DNA of 64,000 nucleotides. It comes from Scilla litardierei. Its lineage: Eukaryota > Streptophyta > Magnoliopsida > Asparagales > Asparagaceae. Under the pieces are notes generated by a model. That model searched no databases and was not told the DNA's origin. It saw only the letters and a list, made by a program, of their open reading frames with translations. Below are positions 10,454-22,384 of this stretch, piece by piece. A program made the position numbers and the translations under genes. Location of the stretch: NCBI GenBank assembly GCA_030789695.1, contig CM061139.1, positions 7,579,878 to 7,643,877 on the forward strand, given 5' to 3'. Within the stretch, counting starts at the first letter, position 1. Each line of letters opens with the position of its first letter.

Positions 10454-13288
10454 TGTAACGACCACTTTTCGTGGTACGTTGTTTGTGCACGTGCTTTTGT
10501 CCGTGCACGTGTTTATTTTAGACTTTATTTGTTTGTGAACACTTTTGTGTGATAGGCCGTGGTGAACGTCTCTGAGAGTATTAAATAGTGGCACTATCTT
10601 GGAACGACACTTCTCGAGTCGTTTTTCCACAATTTAAACTTACTCGATGAGACGTGACGATTTTCACTTTTGACATGAGACGTTTCTATTTTTAGTTTCG
10701 TCGTCCGACGTCGAAATTGAGTTCCGTCTTCTTAGCTAGCTCACTTTCGTCATCACGATCACCCCGATATTTATTTTATAATTTTTGGAGTTGATTTGAC
10801 CACTTTTATATTTTTAACAAGTTTTATAATATTTTTAATAATTAATTTTTAAATTATTTTCGGCCAAATAAAATTTATTTGAGTTTTAAACGTTTTAAAG
10901 AATTTTTGAGCCAATTTCCAGCTCATTTGGACCAAGTCAAACCCTTGGGTGAGTTGGAGAAGTTGAATTTCAAATTTTAAATTATTTTAAACTTCTAATC
11001 CTATTAGATTTAGCCCTAGACCAAGTCAACCCATCTATACTATATAAACAACCCCTAGGAAGACCTATTTTCGCAAGAAATTAGCCCTAGCCTCTTCCAA
11101 AACCCAAATTTGACGTTGCGACGATTCGTCGCAACGTTGCGACGTTCAGCCACCGCACCGACCGAGAAAACCAAGCAATTTTCCCCGCTCCGACCGCTAG
11201 CCGCCCCCGCATCCATCGCCGCTTGCATCGCAGCGCATCGCCCCGCTCCGTTCCCTCGGTCTGACCGAGGGCTTGGCCCGCACCCCGCTCGCATCCCCGC
11301 TCCGCATCAGCTCCGCACCGTCGCCCGCAGCTGTCGCCCGCATCGCCCACGCCTGACCGAAGCGCCCGCTCGCATCGACCGCTCGCCGCTCGTTGCAACG
11401 TTGCAATGTTGCAACGACCCGCTCCCAAGCGCACGACCGACCCGCCCTACCGCTCTGACCGAAGGAGACAGCCCCGCGCCGCTGCTGCGACCGACCCAAA
11501 CGCTGCACAGCCCCGTTTCCCCGCAGCGACCGAGAGAATCTCCCGCATTGGCTGGGTACGACCGAGAGCCACTCGTCGCAACCCCGCATCCGTCGCACCA
11601 CTTGCCTCCGTGGGCCCCCCAAGTTCTCCAGAGGTATTGTGGGTCCCCCAAAGGTCCCTATGAATACTGTGGGCCCCCCTAGGTGCGTTCTCTTCGACGA
11701 TTTGCCGCGTACGACGTCGTCGCACGTCATAGCCCGTCGTCGCACGTCCGAGCTTTGGAATCTGGAATCGTCGCCCCGGTTGATTGCTCTGAAATTTCCA
11801 GCGAGGAATCTAATTGGAATCTGGACTTGGAGCACGATCTTTTATTTCAACCCCCGGCATCGCTACCCGACGTCGGTGTAGCTTTCGCGTCGTGTTGAGG
11901 TAACGCTTTGCACCCCGAGGACCCCCAACCCAATTGCATGCTAATCAAGACTAAAAATCAGTATTTTAAAGTATTTTAAATGTTTTATAATTCACTAATC
12001 AAGATTAAAAAAACGGATGTAGGCCGGTGGACTTGTGCACGTAGGAATTGTGACTTTGGACTCGTTGGACGGTGTTTCCCTGACGTGATAATTGCAGGCA
12101 AGTGAAACTTGCCAACTCTTGTGTAGGGCCATGTTTTTAGGCCACTTCCTTGTTTTTAGCATAAAAGAGACTAGTCAGTGAAATGATAGCTGGCTAGACG
12201 CCTACTTGATCTAGTTTGACAACGAAACTAGATCCGTCACCTAATTGATCTAGCTTGACAACAAAGCTAGATCCAACCCTTAAAACTTGTTGTTCATGCA
12301 TACTAAACTGTCACGTTTACTTTCCTTACATGTACGCCTTACTACTTGTCTTGTCATGTCATCCATGCATTGAATGTCGCATTCGTAGCACACGCTACAA
12401 TACTTGTACTTGTACTCCCTTGTCTGGCTAGGTGCACCCCTAGACCAACAAGATAAAACACTTCCTGGCTCGTGTTCCAGAAGCGAGCATTCCCATTCGG
12501 GGGTAAGGCCCTGGCTCGACACACGTGGAGGGGTAGGGATAAACGATCACTTGAGCTTAGGAGTTGGCCCGCGCAGCCACTCTAGCCAAAAGGCGGAATC
12601 TCTGTGCACGAGGTGCTTACTTTCCTTGTCTTGTACTTGTCTTGTGAATGATTCATGTAATACTTGTCATCCATGCCATGCCATGCCCGTACTTGCTTTA
12701 CTTGTTGCACTCATTACTTTAACTGCCATGTCATTGCATCATGCTAGAACTGCTAGGTTGCTTTACTTTTACCTACTTTCAGTTTCCTTGCACAAGTCTT
12801 CCAGACTTGCTGACATGTGCCCCTTGCTCTTTTGGGTGTCACATGTTAGACCCTGAGCCAGAGACAGTTGTTGAGGACGAGGTGGTTGCTGACACTGAGC
12901 CTACGTTCGTCGGGGAGTTCGTGGACACCGGAGACCAGTTTTAGAGACTGTTGGCGTTGCTTTTGCTTTAGGTTGCTGTTAGATGTCGGTGCTTGCACCA
13001 TTACTTTGTTTCTGTACTTTGTACTTTTGTTGGCCATGCTGGGGCCTCTTTTAGACTCTTTTATTTCTAGCCTGGTGGCTTTTCTGCGATGTTGAGATTT
13101 ATTATTATGGATATTCTGAGATGTTTCTTTTGTCTCTTTCGTTATTATTATCTTTGTTTCATTTCGCGTTGCAAGGACCTGCAGTTTAAATTTGATTGAC
13201 GCTTATCGGACTTGCAGCTTTGTAGCTTCAAGTCTGAGCGGACCTTCTCACGCTTCGCCTCCACGTTTTTGGGAAGCGGGGCGTGACA
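10454..13288 (+). mobile_element. 5' LTR of the Tekay-like element
   Basis: It starts TGTAACGACC and ends GCGTGACA. The first ~650 bases are AT-rich; about 11110-11690 is strongly GC-rich with open frames in all phases on both strands (composition, not genes). A TATA-like CTATATAAAC lies near 11038. It is nearly identical to the second LTR, differing by scattered point changes such as 10488-10493 GCACGTGC versus GCACATGC. It retains the uninterrupted GGACTTGTGCACG target (about 12030) that the nested element split in the other LTR. Confidence 0.93.
11113..11137. repeat. 12-bp perfect inverted repeat in LTR
   Basis: Arms ACGTTGCGACGA and TCGTCGCAACGT are separated by one base. The same block is repeated downstream in GTTGCAACGTTGC runs (about 11392-11418). 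Both features are conserved in the second LTR (from about 17894). Confidence 0.75.
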
Positions 13289-13435
13289 GGTTTTGTTGGT
13301 GGCCCATGCAGGTCCAATCTTGCAATTGCGAATTAACGAAACAACGATAATAACAGAATGTCCATTAAATAAATTACAACATCTAAGTCATTAAGCTATG
13401 GAGTCTAAATTTTTGTTCGTTTTCTATGTCGGTAG

Positions 13436-13993
13436 ATGGCGAGAAGACGACAGACTCGAGTTGGTGGCGGACCTACTCTGAAGACTTGCTATTTCTGTGG
13501 CAAGACCGGGCACATTAAGGAGAAGTGCAGAAGATTTCTAGGCTGGTGTTTGATTTGTGGTGCTGTTACTCATTCAGCGAAGGATTGTCGGCATGCAAAT
13601 CAATTGCGGAAAGCATCGGAGGGAATTCCGCAGCAGAAAGCACCAGTAACTGGGCCAAGTCGGAAGGTGTGCCATCATTGTAGCAAGACTGGTCATGAGA
13701 AGAAACAGTGCAGGAAGAGGCTGGGCCAATGCCTGATTTGTGGAGATCCTACTCATACTATGAAGGAGTGTCCGAAGTCTAACCAACCTTGGAAGGAACC
13801 CATCGCTGCACAGCCGTTACAGCAGAAAGCACCTGTGCCTACAAGTCGTGGACCAGCCCTCGTTCCACAGAAGCAGGCTTTTCAGCAGGCCATGCAGCCA
13901 AAGGAGCAGGCTTATCCGATGACGGCAGTGGAGAGCGAGACTGTGGATGAGGTTATCGCAGGTAAATCTCGACCTAGTTGTTTCTTCCCGTAG
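13436..13993 (+). CDS. Capsid-less Gag: four-CCHC nucleocapsid ORF
   Basis: The intact 185-residue ORF starts MARRRQTRVGG, like a Tekay Gag N-terminus, and enters zinc knuckles almost at once. There are four: CYFCGKTGHIKEKC, CLICGAVTHSAKDC, CHHCSKTGHEKKQC and CLICGDPTHTMKEC, all with complete CX2CX4HX4C ligands. They are arranged as two tandem pairs of one knuckle of each type. A Q/K/P-rich tail ends near ETVDEVIAG, where Gag of this lineage normally leads into protease. The capsid domain between the start and the knuckles is missing, and no protease follows. The product would be an RNA-binding chaperone-like peptide (family knowledge); whether it is expressed is unknown. A GTAAAT donor-like sequence follows VIAG. 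Confidence 0.75.
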   Translation: MARRRQTRVGGGPTLKTCYFCGKTGHIKEKCRRFLGWCLICGAVTHSAKDCRHANQLRKASEGIPQQKAPVTGPSRKVCHHCSKTGHEKKQCRKRLGQCLICGDPTHTMKECPKSNQPWKEPIAAQPLQQKAPVPTSRGPALVPQKQAFQQAMQPKEQAYPMTAVESETVDEVIAGKSRPSCFFP

Positions 13994-15692
13994 TTAGTCC
14001 TGACCTGTTAAATTATGCTTGCATATGATTGTTTGCAAAAAAGGGTTGATTGTTAGACTGTTAATTAGAGCCCTTGCTGAGAATTGATTTAATCATTATA
14101 GGAGTTACCTTAGTGGTCCTCGTCTACCCCTGACCATATCAAGACTTCTAGAATTTCCTTCAGTCGTTCGTTTGGGTTCATCGATTTCGGACCAAGCTGA
14201 ACGCATTCCATTACCGCCTAGCTCCCTTAGAAAGACCAAGCGCTAAGTTTCTTAAGCTTTATTTGGGCGACTGTAGGAGTTTTCCCGTAGGTATCCTGGG
14301 CCATATCCTAGGCGTATGTATGTTTTGAACATCTGACCGTTTTCCTTGCCTCGATTCCCGAGATCGCCTCATGACAATCGTCGTCAATTTTCAAATCTCT
14401 CCATTGCAAATCTTGAACCTTCTGAAAGCATTTTCTTTTTTGATTTCCTCTTTCCCTAAGTTTTAAATGTGTTCAAATTTTAATATGTATATATACTTAC
14501 ACTTCATGCTCCTCGTTGATTTAAATTTTTAAAACTATTGTCGAAATTCTTGAATAATAGTTTATAATACTTCTTCAGCCTACACTTTTGTACCTACGAA
14601 AATACATATTTCCTTTCATATATTAATTTCATTCTAAACTATACTTTAGCCTTGCCCAATTCGATTTATAATTTTCATTCTTATTTGTGTTATTCGAATG
14701 ATACGTCGTGGTTACTTTAATATACTTTCAAGTCACATGGAATTTCAGCTTTTAGCCAGTCGGTTTTATGCTCATCGTTTTCGCTATTTCAAAATTTTAA
14801 GAAATTACTATTCCTGGCCCAGACTTCCCCTAGTTGGTTTTAAAGCTTTACCACAGTTTTTGATAATTTCACTACCAAGTTAATATTATTTTTCCGTGCA
14901 CCATACATACTTTCAATTATTTTTATATCCGTACCAGACTTGTTGTGCTCGTATATTAAGAACCTTGTGTAAATCAGTCTCTCAATTTTTTTGCAAATCC
15001 TGGTTCATTTAAAAAGCAGTTTCGATATTGGTTATTTTAAATTTTCCATAACCTAAAAGTTTTAAAAGCATTTAACATGAGTTTAAATCCTTCCATTACT
15101 TGATTTCCTTCTTTGACTTTCACAAACATTATATTAAATTACTGCCGTATAATATTTTCTAAACTATGTCTTCAATGTTCGTGTAAACGAATCACTTCCT
15201 TTTATAATGATTTTATATAAACCAATAGACCACTTTCTCTTATATGTACACTCGACTCAAACTTATTTTGAAACAACACGTTTTATCGATCTCCAAATAT
15301 TTCTTTCCAGACGAGGATTTCAACTTTTGAAGTACGACAGTTTTCAAATTTTGCGTATTCCAGCTTATGACATTCTATTTCTCCATCCCACATAAGTATC
15401 GCTACATCTCCCTTTCCCCTACCCAAGCATTCACGATTGATTCGTTGTTCCACCTACCCAAGCTGTCCTTCTTTTAGTCGTCCCATCGGAATTCATGCTT
15501 ACCGATCCTTCCCTCGTCACGCTTTCGACCTCCCCCTACTGCTTAGGCTTTAGTGCCCGTCAATGTCTGTGACGACCCTAAGTGGTTAGTAGGCCCTTGG
15601 ACCTTGTGATGTTGTCGTAGTGCACGTACCTAAGTTGTGTACGTGGGCTTGAATGAGTATAACCCCATGGTATATTGATGCTTGCCTATTGT

Positions 15693-15781
<89 letters not shown>

Positions 15782-17221
15782 TCGGAGTTATTCGTAATAT
15801 TACGAAGTTGCTTGGGTGTTAATATTTATAGAATTGTGAGTGGATAGCTGTACCATACTAGGGATGCCTGTGTATATAGGAGTTAGCGTTGAAATATCTA
15901 AGTTGTGTATGTAGTAAGAGATACTTATAATGGTTGAAGCAATATGCTGGTAAAACTATGTGTATGCTAGGTGTGATAATAATAATAGGTGTTGGTGCAC
16001 TAGTTATAGGTGGTAGGCTATGGTGTGAATATATATGTTCCACGTGGGTGACTATACGATGAATGCGTAGGTATTAAGGAGTGTATTATAAATATGCGTG
16101 TGCTGATGTCTGTGTTATTATTATAGTATATAGGGTGATTGAACTATGTGAGTATTACTTGACTAAACATTAAGTGTGATTGGCTTATGGTATGGATTTG
16201 GTGGTATTGGTAGACGTATAAATATTGGAGTGGTATTGTTATAGGTATAAATGCCGCGTTACGTATATAGAATATTCTGATATGTGTATTGAGTCCCACT
16301 CAAGCTTGAGTGGGTATACTCTAAGTATATTGATGTGTATGTCTGAAGTTTGAATATAGCGATGTTTGATGAATGTATAGTGATAGAAGTGGTTGTGCCT
16401 AGTTGTGTTACACACATGATTGTGGGTCGCTACACCAGTATATAGTTATAGGAGCTGGTCTTGTGGTATAGTTAACTACTAAGGACTTGCTCGTGTGAAC
16501 GTATGAGTACTAGCTAAAACTAGGTGTGTAAGTGTGCTAGTTATATAATGATATGATTGGTATACGTGAATGAAAAGTTAGCGTGTATGGGTGTGCACCA
16601 TGCACGGGTAAGTATGTGCTTAGTTATAGGTATTGATGACTATGGCATATATGGCGTGTCGTAAATACAGTTATAGGACCGTACGTAATGTGAATGTATG
16701 GTGAAATATTTGAATACATTTGAATGACTATATATATTATGAAATTATAGTAGTGGTGAATGTATATTAGATATAGTGAACTTGATTTAATAATGGTATG
16801 GTGTGACTATATGTGTTGAGATGTTTGGTATTGGATGAATGTTAGAGGGTAGTATACCCTTGATGTTTGTGCATAGGTAGCTATCTATATGTAGAGCAAT
16901 GATTGTATTTGCTAAGTGTGACACTATCCTTATATGAGTATCTGAAATATTGTTTTGTGTTTAGGTAAGTAGTAGTTATATAAGGGATGTATGTTTATAT
17001 ATATAATTGAAATACATGTATGAATTTGACTGGCTATAATAGGTATAAGTATATGACGTACGTGAATATATATACGTGTTGGTAGTGTTAATGTTTGACT
17101 ACCTAGTGCGTATATGAGCACCTGTAATGACTATACTTGGCTTGAAGTATAAAGTGACTTGAATGGGGTAGTTACTAGAGTGACTAGCTATATTAGAAAG
17201 TCCGAGGACGGACTTTATTCT
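13994..17221. other. Non-coding interior of the Tekay-like element
   Basis: No coding region is recognised. The stretch is AT-rich with a long (AT)n microsatellite. From about 15850 on it is a low-complexity run rich in TGTAT and GAATAT words. It takes the place of pol. A TGTGACGACCC at 15571 resembles an LTR start but has no matching end. Confidence 0.6.
15696..15780. repeat. (AT)n microsatellite
   Basis: An uninterrupted AT dinucleotide run of about 85 bases; it can form a cruciform and is prone to length change. Confidence 0.97.
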
Positions 17222-17234
17222 AAGGTGGGGAGGA
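17222..17234 (+). other. Polypurine tract before 3' LTR
   Basis: AAGGTGGGGAGGA immediately precedes the TGTAACGACC of the second LTR, which defines plus-strand orientation. Confidence 0.85.
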
Positions 17235-18818
17235 TGTAACGACCACTTTTCGTGGTACGTTGTTTGTGCACATGCTTTTGTCCGTGCACGTGTTTATTTT
17301 AGACTTTATTTGTTTGTGAACACTTTTGTGTGATAGGCCGTGGTGAACGTCTCTGAGAGTATTAAATAGTGGCACTATCTTGGAACGACACTTCTCGAGT
17401 CGTTTTTCCACAATTTAAACTTACTCGATGAGACGTGACGATTTTCACTTTTGACAGGAGACGTTTCTATTTTTAGTTTCGTCGTTCGACGTCGAAATTG
17501 AGTTCCGTCTTCTTAGTTAGCTCACTTTCGTCATCACGATCACCCCGATATTTATTTTATAATTTTTGGAGTTGATTTGACCACTTTTATATTTTTAACA
17601 AGTTTTATAATATTTTTAATAATTAATTTTTAAATTATTTTCGGCCAAATAAAATTTATTTAAGTTTTAAATGTTTTAAAGAATTTTTGAGCCAATTTCC
17701 AGCTCATTTGGACCAAGTCAAACCCTTGGGTGAGTTGGAGAAGTTGAATTTCAAATTTTAAATTATTTTAAACTTCTAATCCTATTAGATTTAGCCCTAG
17801 ACCAAGTCAACCCATCTATACTATATAAACAACCCCTAGGAAGACCTATTTTCGCAAGAAATTAGCCCTAGCCTCTTCCAAAACCCAAATTTGACGTTGC
17901 GACGATTCGTCGCAACGTTGCGACGTTCAGCCACCACACCGACCGAGAAAACCAAGCAATTTTCCCCGCTCCGACCGCTAGCCGCCCCCGCATCCATCGC
18001 TGCTCGTATCGCAGCGCATAACCCCGCTCCGTTCCCTCGGTCTGACCGAGGGCTTGGCCCGCACCCCGCTCGCATCCCCGCTCCGCATCAGCTCCGCACC
18101 GTCGCCCGCAGCTGTCGCCCGCATCGCCCACGCCTAACCGAAGCGCCCGCTCGCATCGACCGCTCGCCGCTCGTTGCAACGTTGCAACGTTGCAACGACC
18201 CGCTCCCAAGCGCACGACCGACCCGCCCTACCACTCTGACCGAAGGAGACAGCCCCGCACCGCTGCTGCGACCGACCCAAACGCTGCACAGCCCCGTTTC
18301 CCCGCAGCGACCGAGAGAATCTCCCGCATTGGCTGGGTACGACCGAGAGCCACTCGTCGCAACCCCGCATCCGTCGCACCACTTGCCTCCGTGGGCCCCC
18401 CAAGTTCTCCAGAGGTATTGTGGGTCCCCCAAAGGTCCCTAGGACTACTGTGGGCCCCACCTAGGTGCGTTCTCTTCGACGATTTGCCACGTATGACGTC
18501 ATCGAACGTCATAGCCCGTCGTCGCACGTGCGAGCTTTGGAATCTGGAATCGTCGCCCCGGTTGATTACTCTGAAATTTCCAGCGAGGAATCTAATTGGA
18601 ATCTGGACTTGGAGCACGATCTTTTATTCCAACCCCCGGCGTCGCTACCCGACGCCGGTGTAGCTTTCGCGTCGTGTTGAGGTAACGCTTTGCACCCCTA
18701 GGACCCCCAACCCAATTGCATGCTAATCAAGACTAAAAATCAGTATTTTAAAGTATTTTAAATGTTTTAGAATTCACTAATCAAGATTAATAAAACGGAT
18801 GTAGGCCGGTGGACTTGT
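17235..18818 (+). mobile_element. 3' LTR of the Tekay-like element, left part
   Basis: Nearly identical to 10454-12036. It ends with CTTGT at 18814-18818, the left copy of the duplication made by the nested element. Confidence 0.95.
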
Positions 18819-20532
18819 TGATTCGGGATATAAATTGCATATTTTACCCCCTAACTATCCACATTTTGTGCTAAAGATTAGGCTTAATTGTGCTCCTTTT
18901 GGGTATATTTTCACTTTAGGTCATTTTCGGGGCTTATTCTCATTTTTGGCACAAAATACGGTTTTTATCGTCTTTATTGGCCTACTATTATTTTTCATAT
19001 GCTCTTGCTATTATTGTGATCATATCTCCATTTTTTGGGAATTATTTGAGCATTGGAATATTTTATATAGCTTATTGGGAGGTCAATATTGTTTTCTTTA
19101 ATAGTCAGTATATCTATTTTCACTTCAAATGGACTAATTTTTGCTTCTCCTATTTTTCAGGTACTCCTGGAAGCCTTGGGAATTTTCCAGATTTTTTTGG
19201 AATTTTTCTAGGATTTTTAGCTATTTTTGGAGAATTTTTTGGAGCTTAGAAAGGGATTCTTGAATTTCTGAAAAAGAAAAAAATTAAAAAAAAATAAAAT
19301 ATTACAAAAAACCACGTTTGCGGGCCGGCCCGCTTTCCAAATCCCGCAGGCCCGCAACAGAATTTAAAAAAAAATAAATAAATTTTTTTTAATGCGGGCC
19401 GGCCCAGCAGCGGCCGGCCCGCTTGTTTCGACGGGCGGGCTTCTCAGCCCGCCCGCTCGTCGAGCGGGCGGATTTCACGCCCGCCCGCTCGTCGAGCAGG
19501 CGGGTGGCGAGCGGGCCGGGGTCCGACCCGGCCCGCCCCGCCTCCACTTGTGCAGAACGCGTGTGCGTTAGCTGCCGGCGGGTCGGGCGCAGTAAACCCG
19601 ACCCGCAAGCCCAAATTTGGGCCTTTTTGTGGCCTGATGCGAAAAATAGAGAGGGGGATTCGGCTGTTTGGAATATTTCTTGCGTTTTTTGGCTGTTTTC
19701 TAGGGTTCTTGGGGGTTCTTCTTCCCCAAAGGGGTAGGGGTGGAGCTTGGAGGCCATGGATGGTGGAGAAGCTTGGTGGAGGTGCTAATGTGGAAGGGAA
19801 GACTCATTTGAGGAGATCTTGGGTGAAATTCTTCCTCTCCCCCTTTGTATTTTTGCACTTCTCTTTTTGTAATGAATTTGTGATGAATTTATTTATAAAT
19901 CTCATCTTATTTGGTATGATGGAGTAGTGTGATTGCTTGTGTGGTTGTGTTGATTGATTGTTGTTGTTGGGTTGAGAATTGTATCCCTAGCACATTTTCA
20001 CTTTCTAATTTGTGGATGAAGCTTTGAGTAGATTTGTTTATTGGAACCCTAAGGGGAAATCCAAGAAGAGGATAATCCTAGCGGACCCTCTCTAATGTGC
20101 TTAATTGATTATTACTCATATGAGCTTCATTCATTACTTATTGCACCCCACACGTTCGATGAAATGTCGTATTTTCCGATTGAGCTTCCTTAGCCGGGAG
20201 ATCAATTGAGTTATATTTGGGATGATCTCTTGTGCCCACGGCCTCATTCACATGCACACCACACGAGTCCTCCTCGTTGCTTGCCGATTCGGCTCTCCAC
20301 CCCTAGCCACTTAGGTTAGATTTTATTTTTCACCACACTTTTTCCTCCTCTCATCCACCGTAATTGAGTTAGTTGTAAATCACTTTAATTTTCTTTATCA
20401 GTCAAATTTGTGAACGTAGAACGAATTGTCCCTGTGATCCGACCCGGTACTCACCGGTTATTTTTATATTGCATTGACGCTCCTACGCTTGGGAGCGGAA
20501 GGCGTGCACTTGCGCGTTTTCCGAGTCAACCA
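18819..20532 (+). mobile_element. 5' LTR of nested element
   Basis: The 1,714-base LTR is mostly AT-rich with a GC-rich palindromic block (about 19318-19610). It carries an extra GC-rich repeat of about 30 bases near 19460-19490 that the other LTR lacks, and lacks a GGCCGGCCCGCT unit that the other has. Confidence 0.93.
19318..19610. repeat. GC-rich palindrome block inside AT-rich LTR
   Basis: It contains the perfect 14-base palindrome GCGGGCCGGCCCGC (19320-19333), further GGCCGGCCC copies, and alternating GCCCGCCCGCTCGTCGAGCGGGC inverted units. The two LTRs of this element differ by unit gain and loss exactly here (counterpart about 24037-24300). Confidence 0.85.
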
Positions 20533-20534
20533 AT

Positions 20535-20552
20535 TGGCGCCGTTGCCGGGGA
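20535..20552 (+). other. Primer-binding site (tRNA-Asp type)
   Basis: TGGCGCCGTTGCCGGGGA lies two bases after the LTR end. It is complementary to the 3' end of plant tRNA-Asp, the primer used by Athila and related elements. Confidence 0.9.
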
Positions 20553-20710
20553 CAACGGTTTTTATTAGTAGCAATTTTTGATCGATTTCGAAAGCTTTAG
20601 TGTGATACTTCTATCTCTTAGTGTGTGTCTTTCCGTTTATTTATTTTCCACTTTTTGAGTCGTTTGATTGTTTATTTTCATTTGTTTTGTGAAAAAAATT
20701 TTTTAACAAC

Positions 20711-22384
20711 ATGGCATCACCTTCAAATTTTTCGGACGTTGGTTTGGAGGATATCCCACTTCCGCCATACTTCCATGGCACGGAGTGGGAGAACCCTCAC
20801 TTACATATTAAAAATTTTGAAGATTGGATGCATTCATGTCTTGGTGGGAATATCGATGATGATTGTATATATTTTAGATTCTTTCCTGATTCTTTACAGG
20901 ATGATGCTAGACTTTGGTTTGATTCATTGTCTCTGGACTCACATTTTACTTGGTTGTCATTTTAGGCTGAATTTCTCCGAGTGTTTTTGCCTATCTTTTT
21001 GGAGCAGGTACAGGGGCGGCAGGCCATGGAGCATGTAGCGAGCTTTATCCAGGCTGAGTGGGAGGCCTACCATCAGGCTTGGCAGAGGTTCACTGATTTG
21101 GTGCTTGCGTGCCCACACCAGAGCTTTCACGAGGATCATCTTCTGCAGATCTTATACACAGGGTTATCGCCATCTGGGCGAGATTTGGTGCAGATGAGTT
21201 GCGGTGGGGAGTTCTTTGAGTATTCGACAGAGGATTCTTGGTGTTACCTGAGGGACCTTGCAGAGTGGGAGCGGACTGCGCCATCTGGAGAGCCGTCACT
21301 TGGATATGAGGATGATGGTCAGTCTCAGCTTCCACTTCAGGATGCAGAGCTGCAGGTCCAGTGCCAGCCTGAGGAGCCAGCTGAGGGCTCATTCCAGTGC
21401 GACCCTATGGATTATCTAGAGAGACCTGTGAAGAGGGTGCATTGGGGCCAAGTAGAAGAGTTTGAGCATATATATATTGAGGAGTCAGAGGAGATAGATG
21501 ATGGAGTGCGTGTCGACCACGACGGTGACACGATGCATTTTCACTTTGAGGTTGAGGATGAAGCGGATGTGCATGATGGCCAAGAGCAGATTGAGGACAC
21601 CATGGGACCTGAGCCACATTCCACTTCAGAGTTAGCTTCGCAGGTCGAGGCGGTTGAGTATTTTGGGAGGAAGACTGAGATGAGCTATTTCTGGGATGGT
21701 GAGGACGATGCGTGCTTGGATTTGCCCGAGACGTGTCTACCTCCAGTCCTATCACAGATGTCACTTCCCTCGCCTCAGGATGCGCACTTTTCAGTCATCG
21801 AGGAGGTTTGTCAGGAGCATTTACCAGTTGTGGGGAGTGCCGCAGAGACTGTTGGTGTTGATATTGATTTCGAGGAAGAGGATAGCGACAGGGATTGCGA
21901 GATGGTATATATTGAGCCCGAGCTCCCTCTTACTCCAGTTTGCTCTCTGCAGCTCCTTCCAGCTCCTCTTGAGGCCGTGCATCATTCCGAGCCTAGCATC
22001 GCGTTTCAGGGAAGTTCCCATCTTACTTTTTCCTCCACCCCTGAATCAAATTATTTACTTCCATATCATAATGATTCGGATTGTCGTCATTTGATCGTAA
22101 ATTCTTTTATTCATTTCGACGACCCATTTTGGCAAGCTTTTCACTTGGATGGGCACTTTCGCCCAATTATTTTTGACACGACCTATCTCCCTCATTTTGC
22201 AGGAATCCATCACAAGGAGATGCTTGGGGTTGTGTCGCTTGCCATTAATGCCCGCATTGGAGGTGGGGCATTGGATGTGGCGACGCTCGCGGAGGAGCGT
22301 AAGGATATGATCGAGCAGTTGCCACCACCGTTATACATTCGAGATCCGCCATTTGCCACGGTGTGTTCTTTCCATGTAGTGTAA
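20711..22384 (+). CDS. Gag with long acidic C-terminal extension (one in-frame amber stop)
   Basis: One frame runs 557 codons from ATG 20711 and is broken only by a single TAG at 20963-20965. Upstream, residues 1-84 include LPPYFHGTEWENPHLHIKNF and FFPDSLQDDARLWFDSL. Downstream come WEAYHQAWQRFTDLVLACPH and LQILYTGLSPSGRDLV, the typical order of the Ty3-gypsy Gag capsid domain. From about residue 195 on there is no zinc knuckle or protease. Instead there is a Glu/Asp-rich stretch (EEFEHIYIEESEEIDD; DIDFEEEDSDRD), then FIHFDDPFWQAFHLDG and an ending ...RDPPFATVCSFHVV. I do not recognise this extension. The TAG sits where Gln would fit, consistent with a CAG-to-TAG change. Readthrough or recent decay are both possible. 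Confidence 0.75.

Noticed and set aside
11087..11835. Several overlapping ORFs of 80-212 residues on both strands
   Set aside because: They lie in the GC-rich part of an LTR, recur in the second LTR (17868-18680), overlap on both strands and are rich in Arg/Ala/Pro; they reflect composition, not genes.
15653..15847. Repetitive Tyr-Ile peptide ORF
   Set aside because: It is the translation of the (AT)n microsatellite.
15571..17234. Separate LTR starting TGTGACGACCC
   Set aside because: No matching second copy or CA end was found; the polypurine tract at 17222 belongs to the larger element.
19389..19927. Arg/Pro-rich ORFs on both strands (again near 24124-24627)
   Set aside because: They lie within the LTR palindromic block of the nested element and change length with it.
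20535..20552. tRNA gene at the tRNA-like sequences next to LTRs
   Set aside because: Only the 18 bases complementary to a tRNA 3' end are present, as expected for a primer-binding site; no cloverleaf was found.
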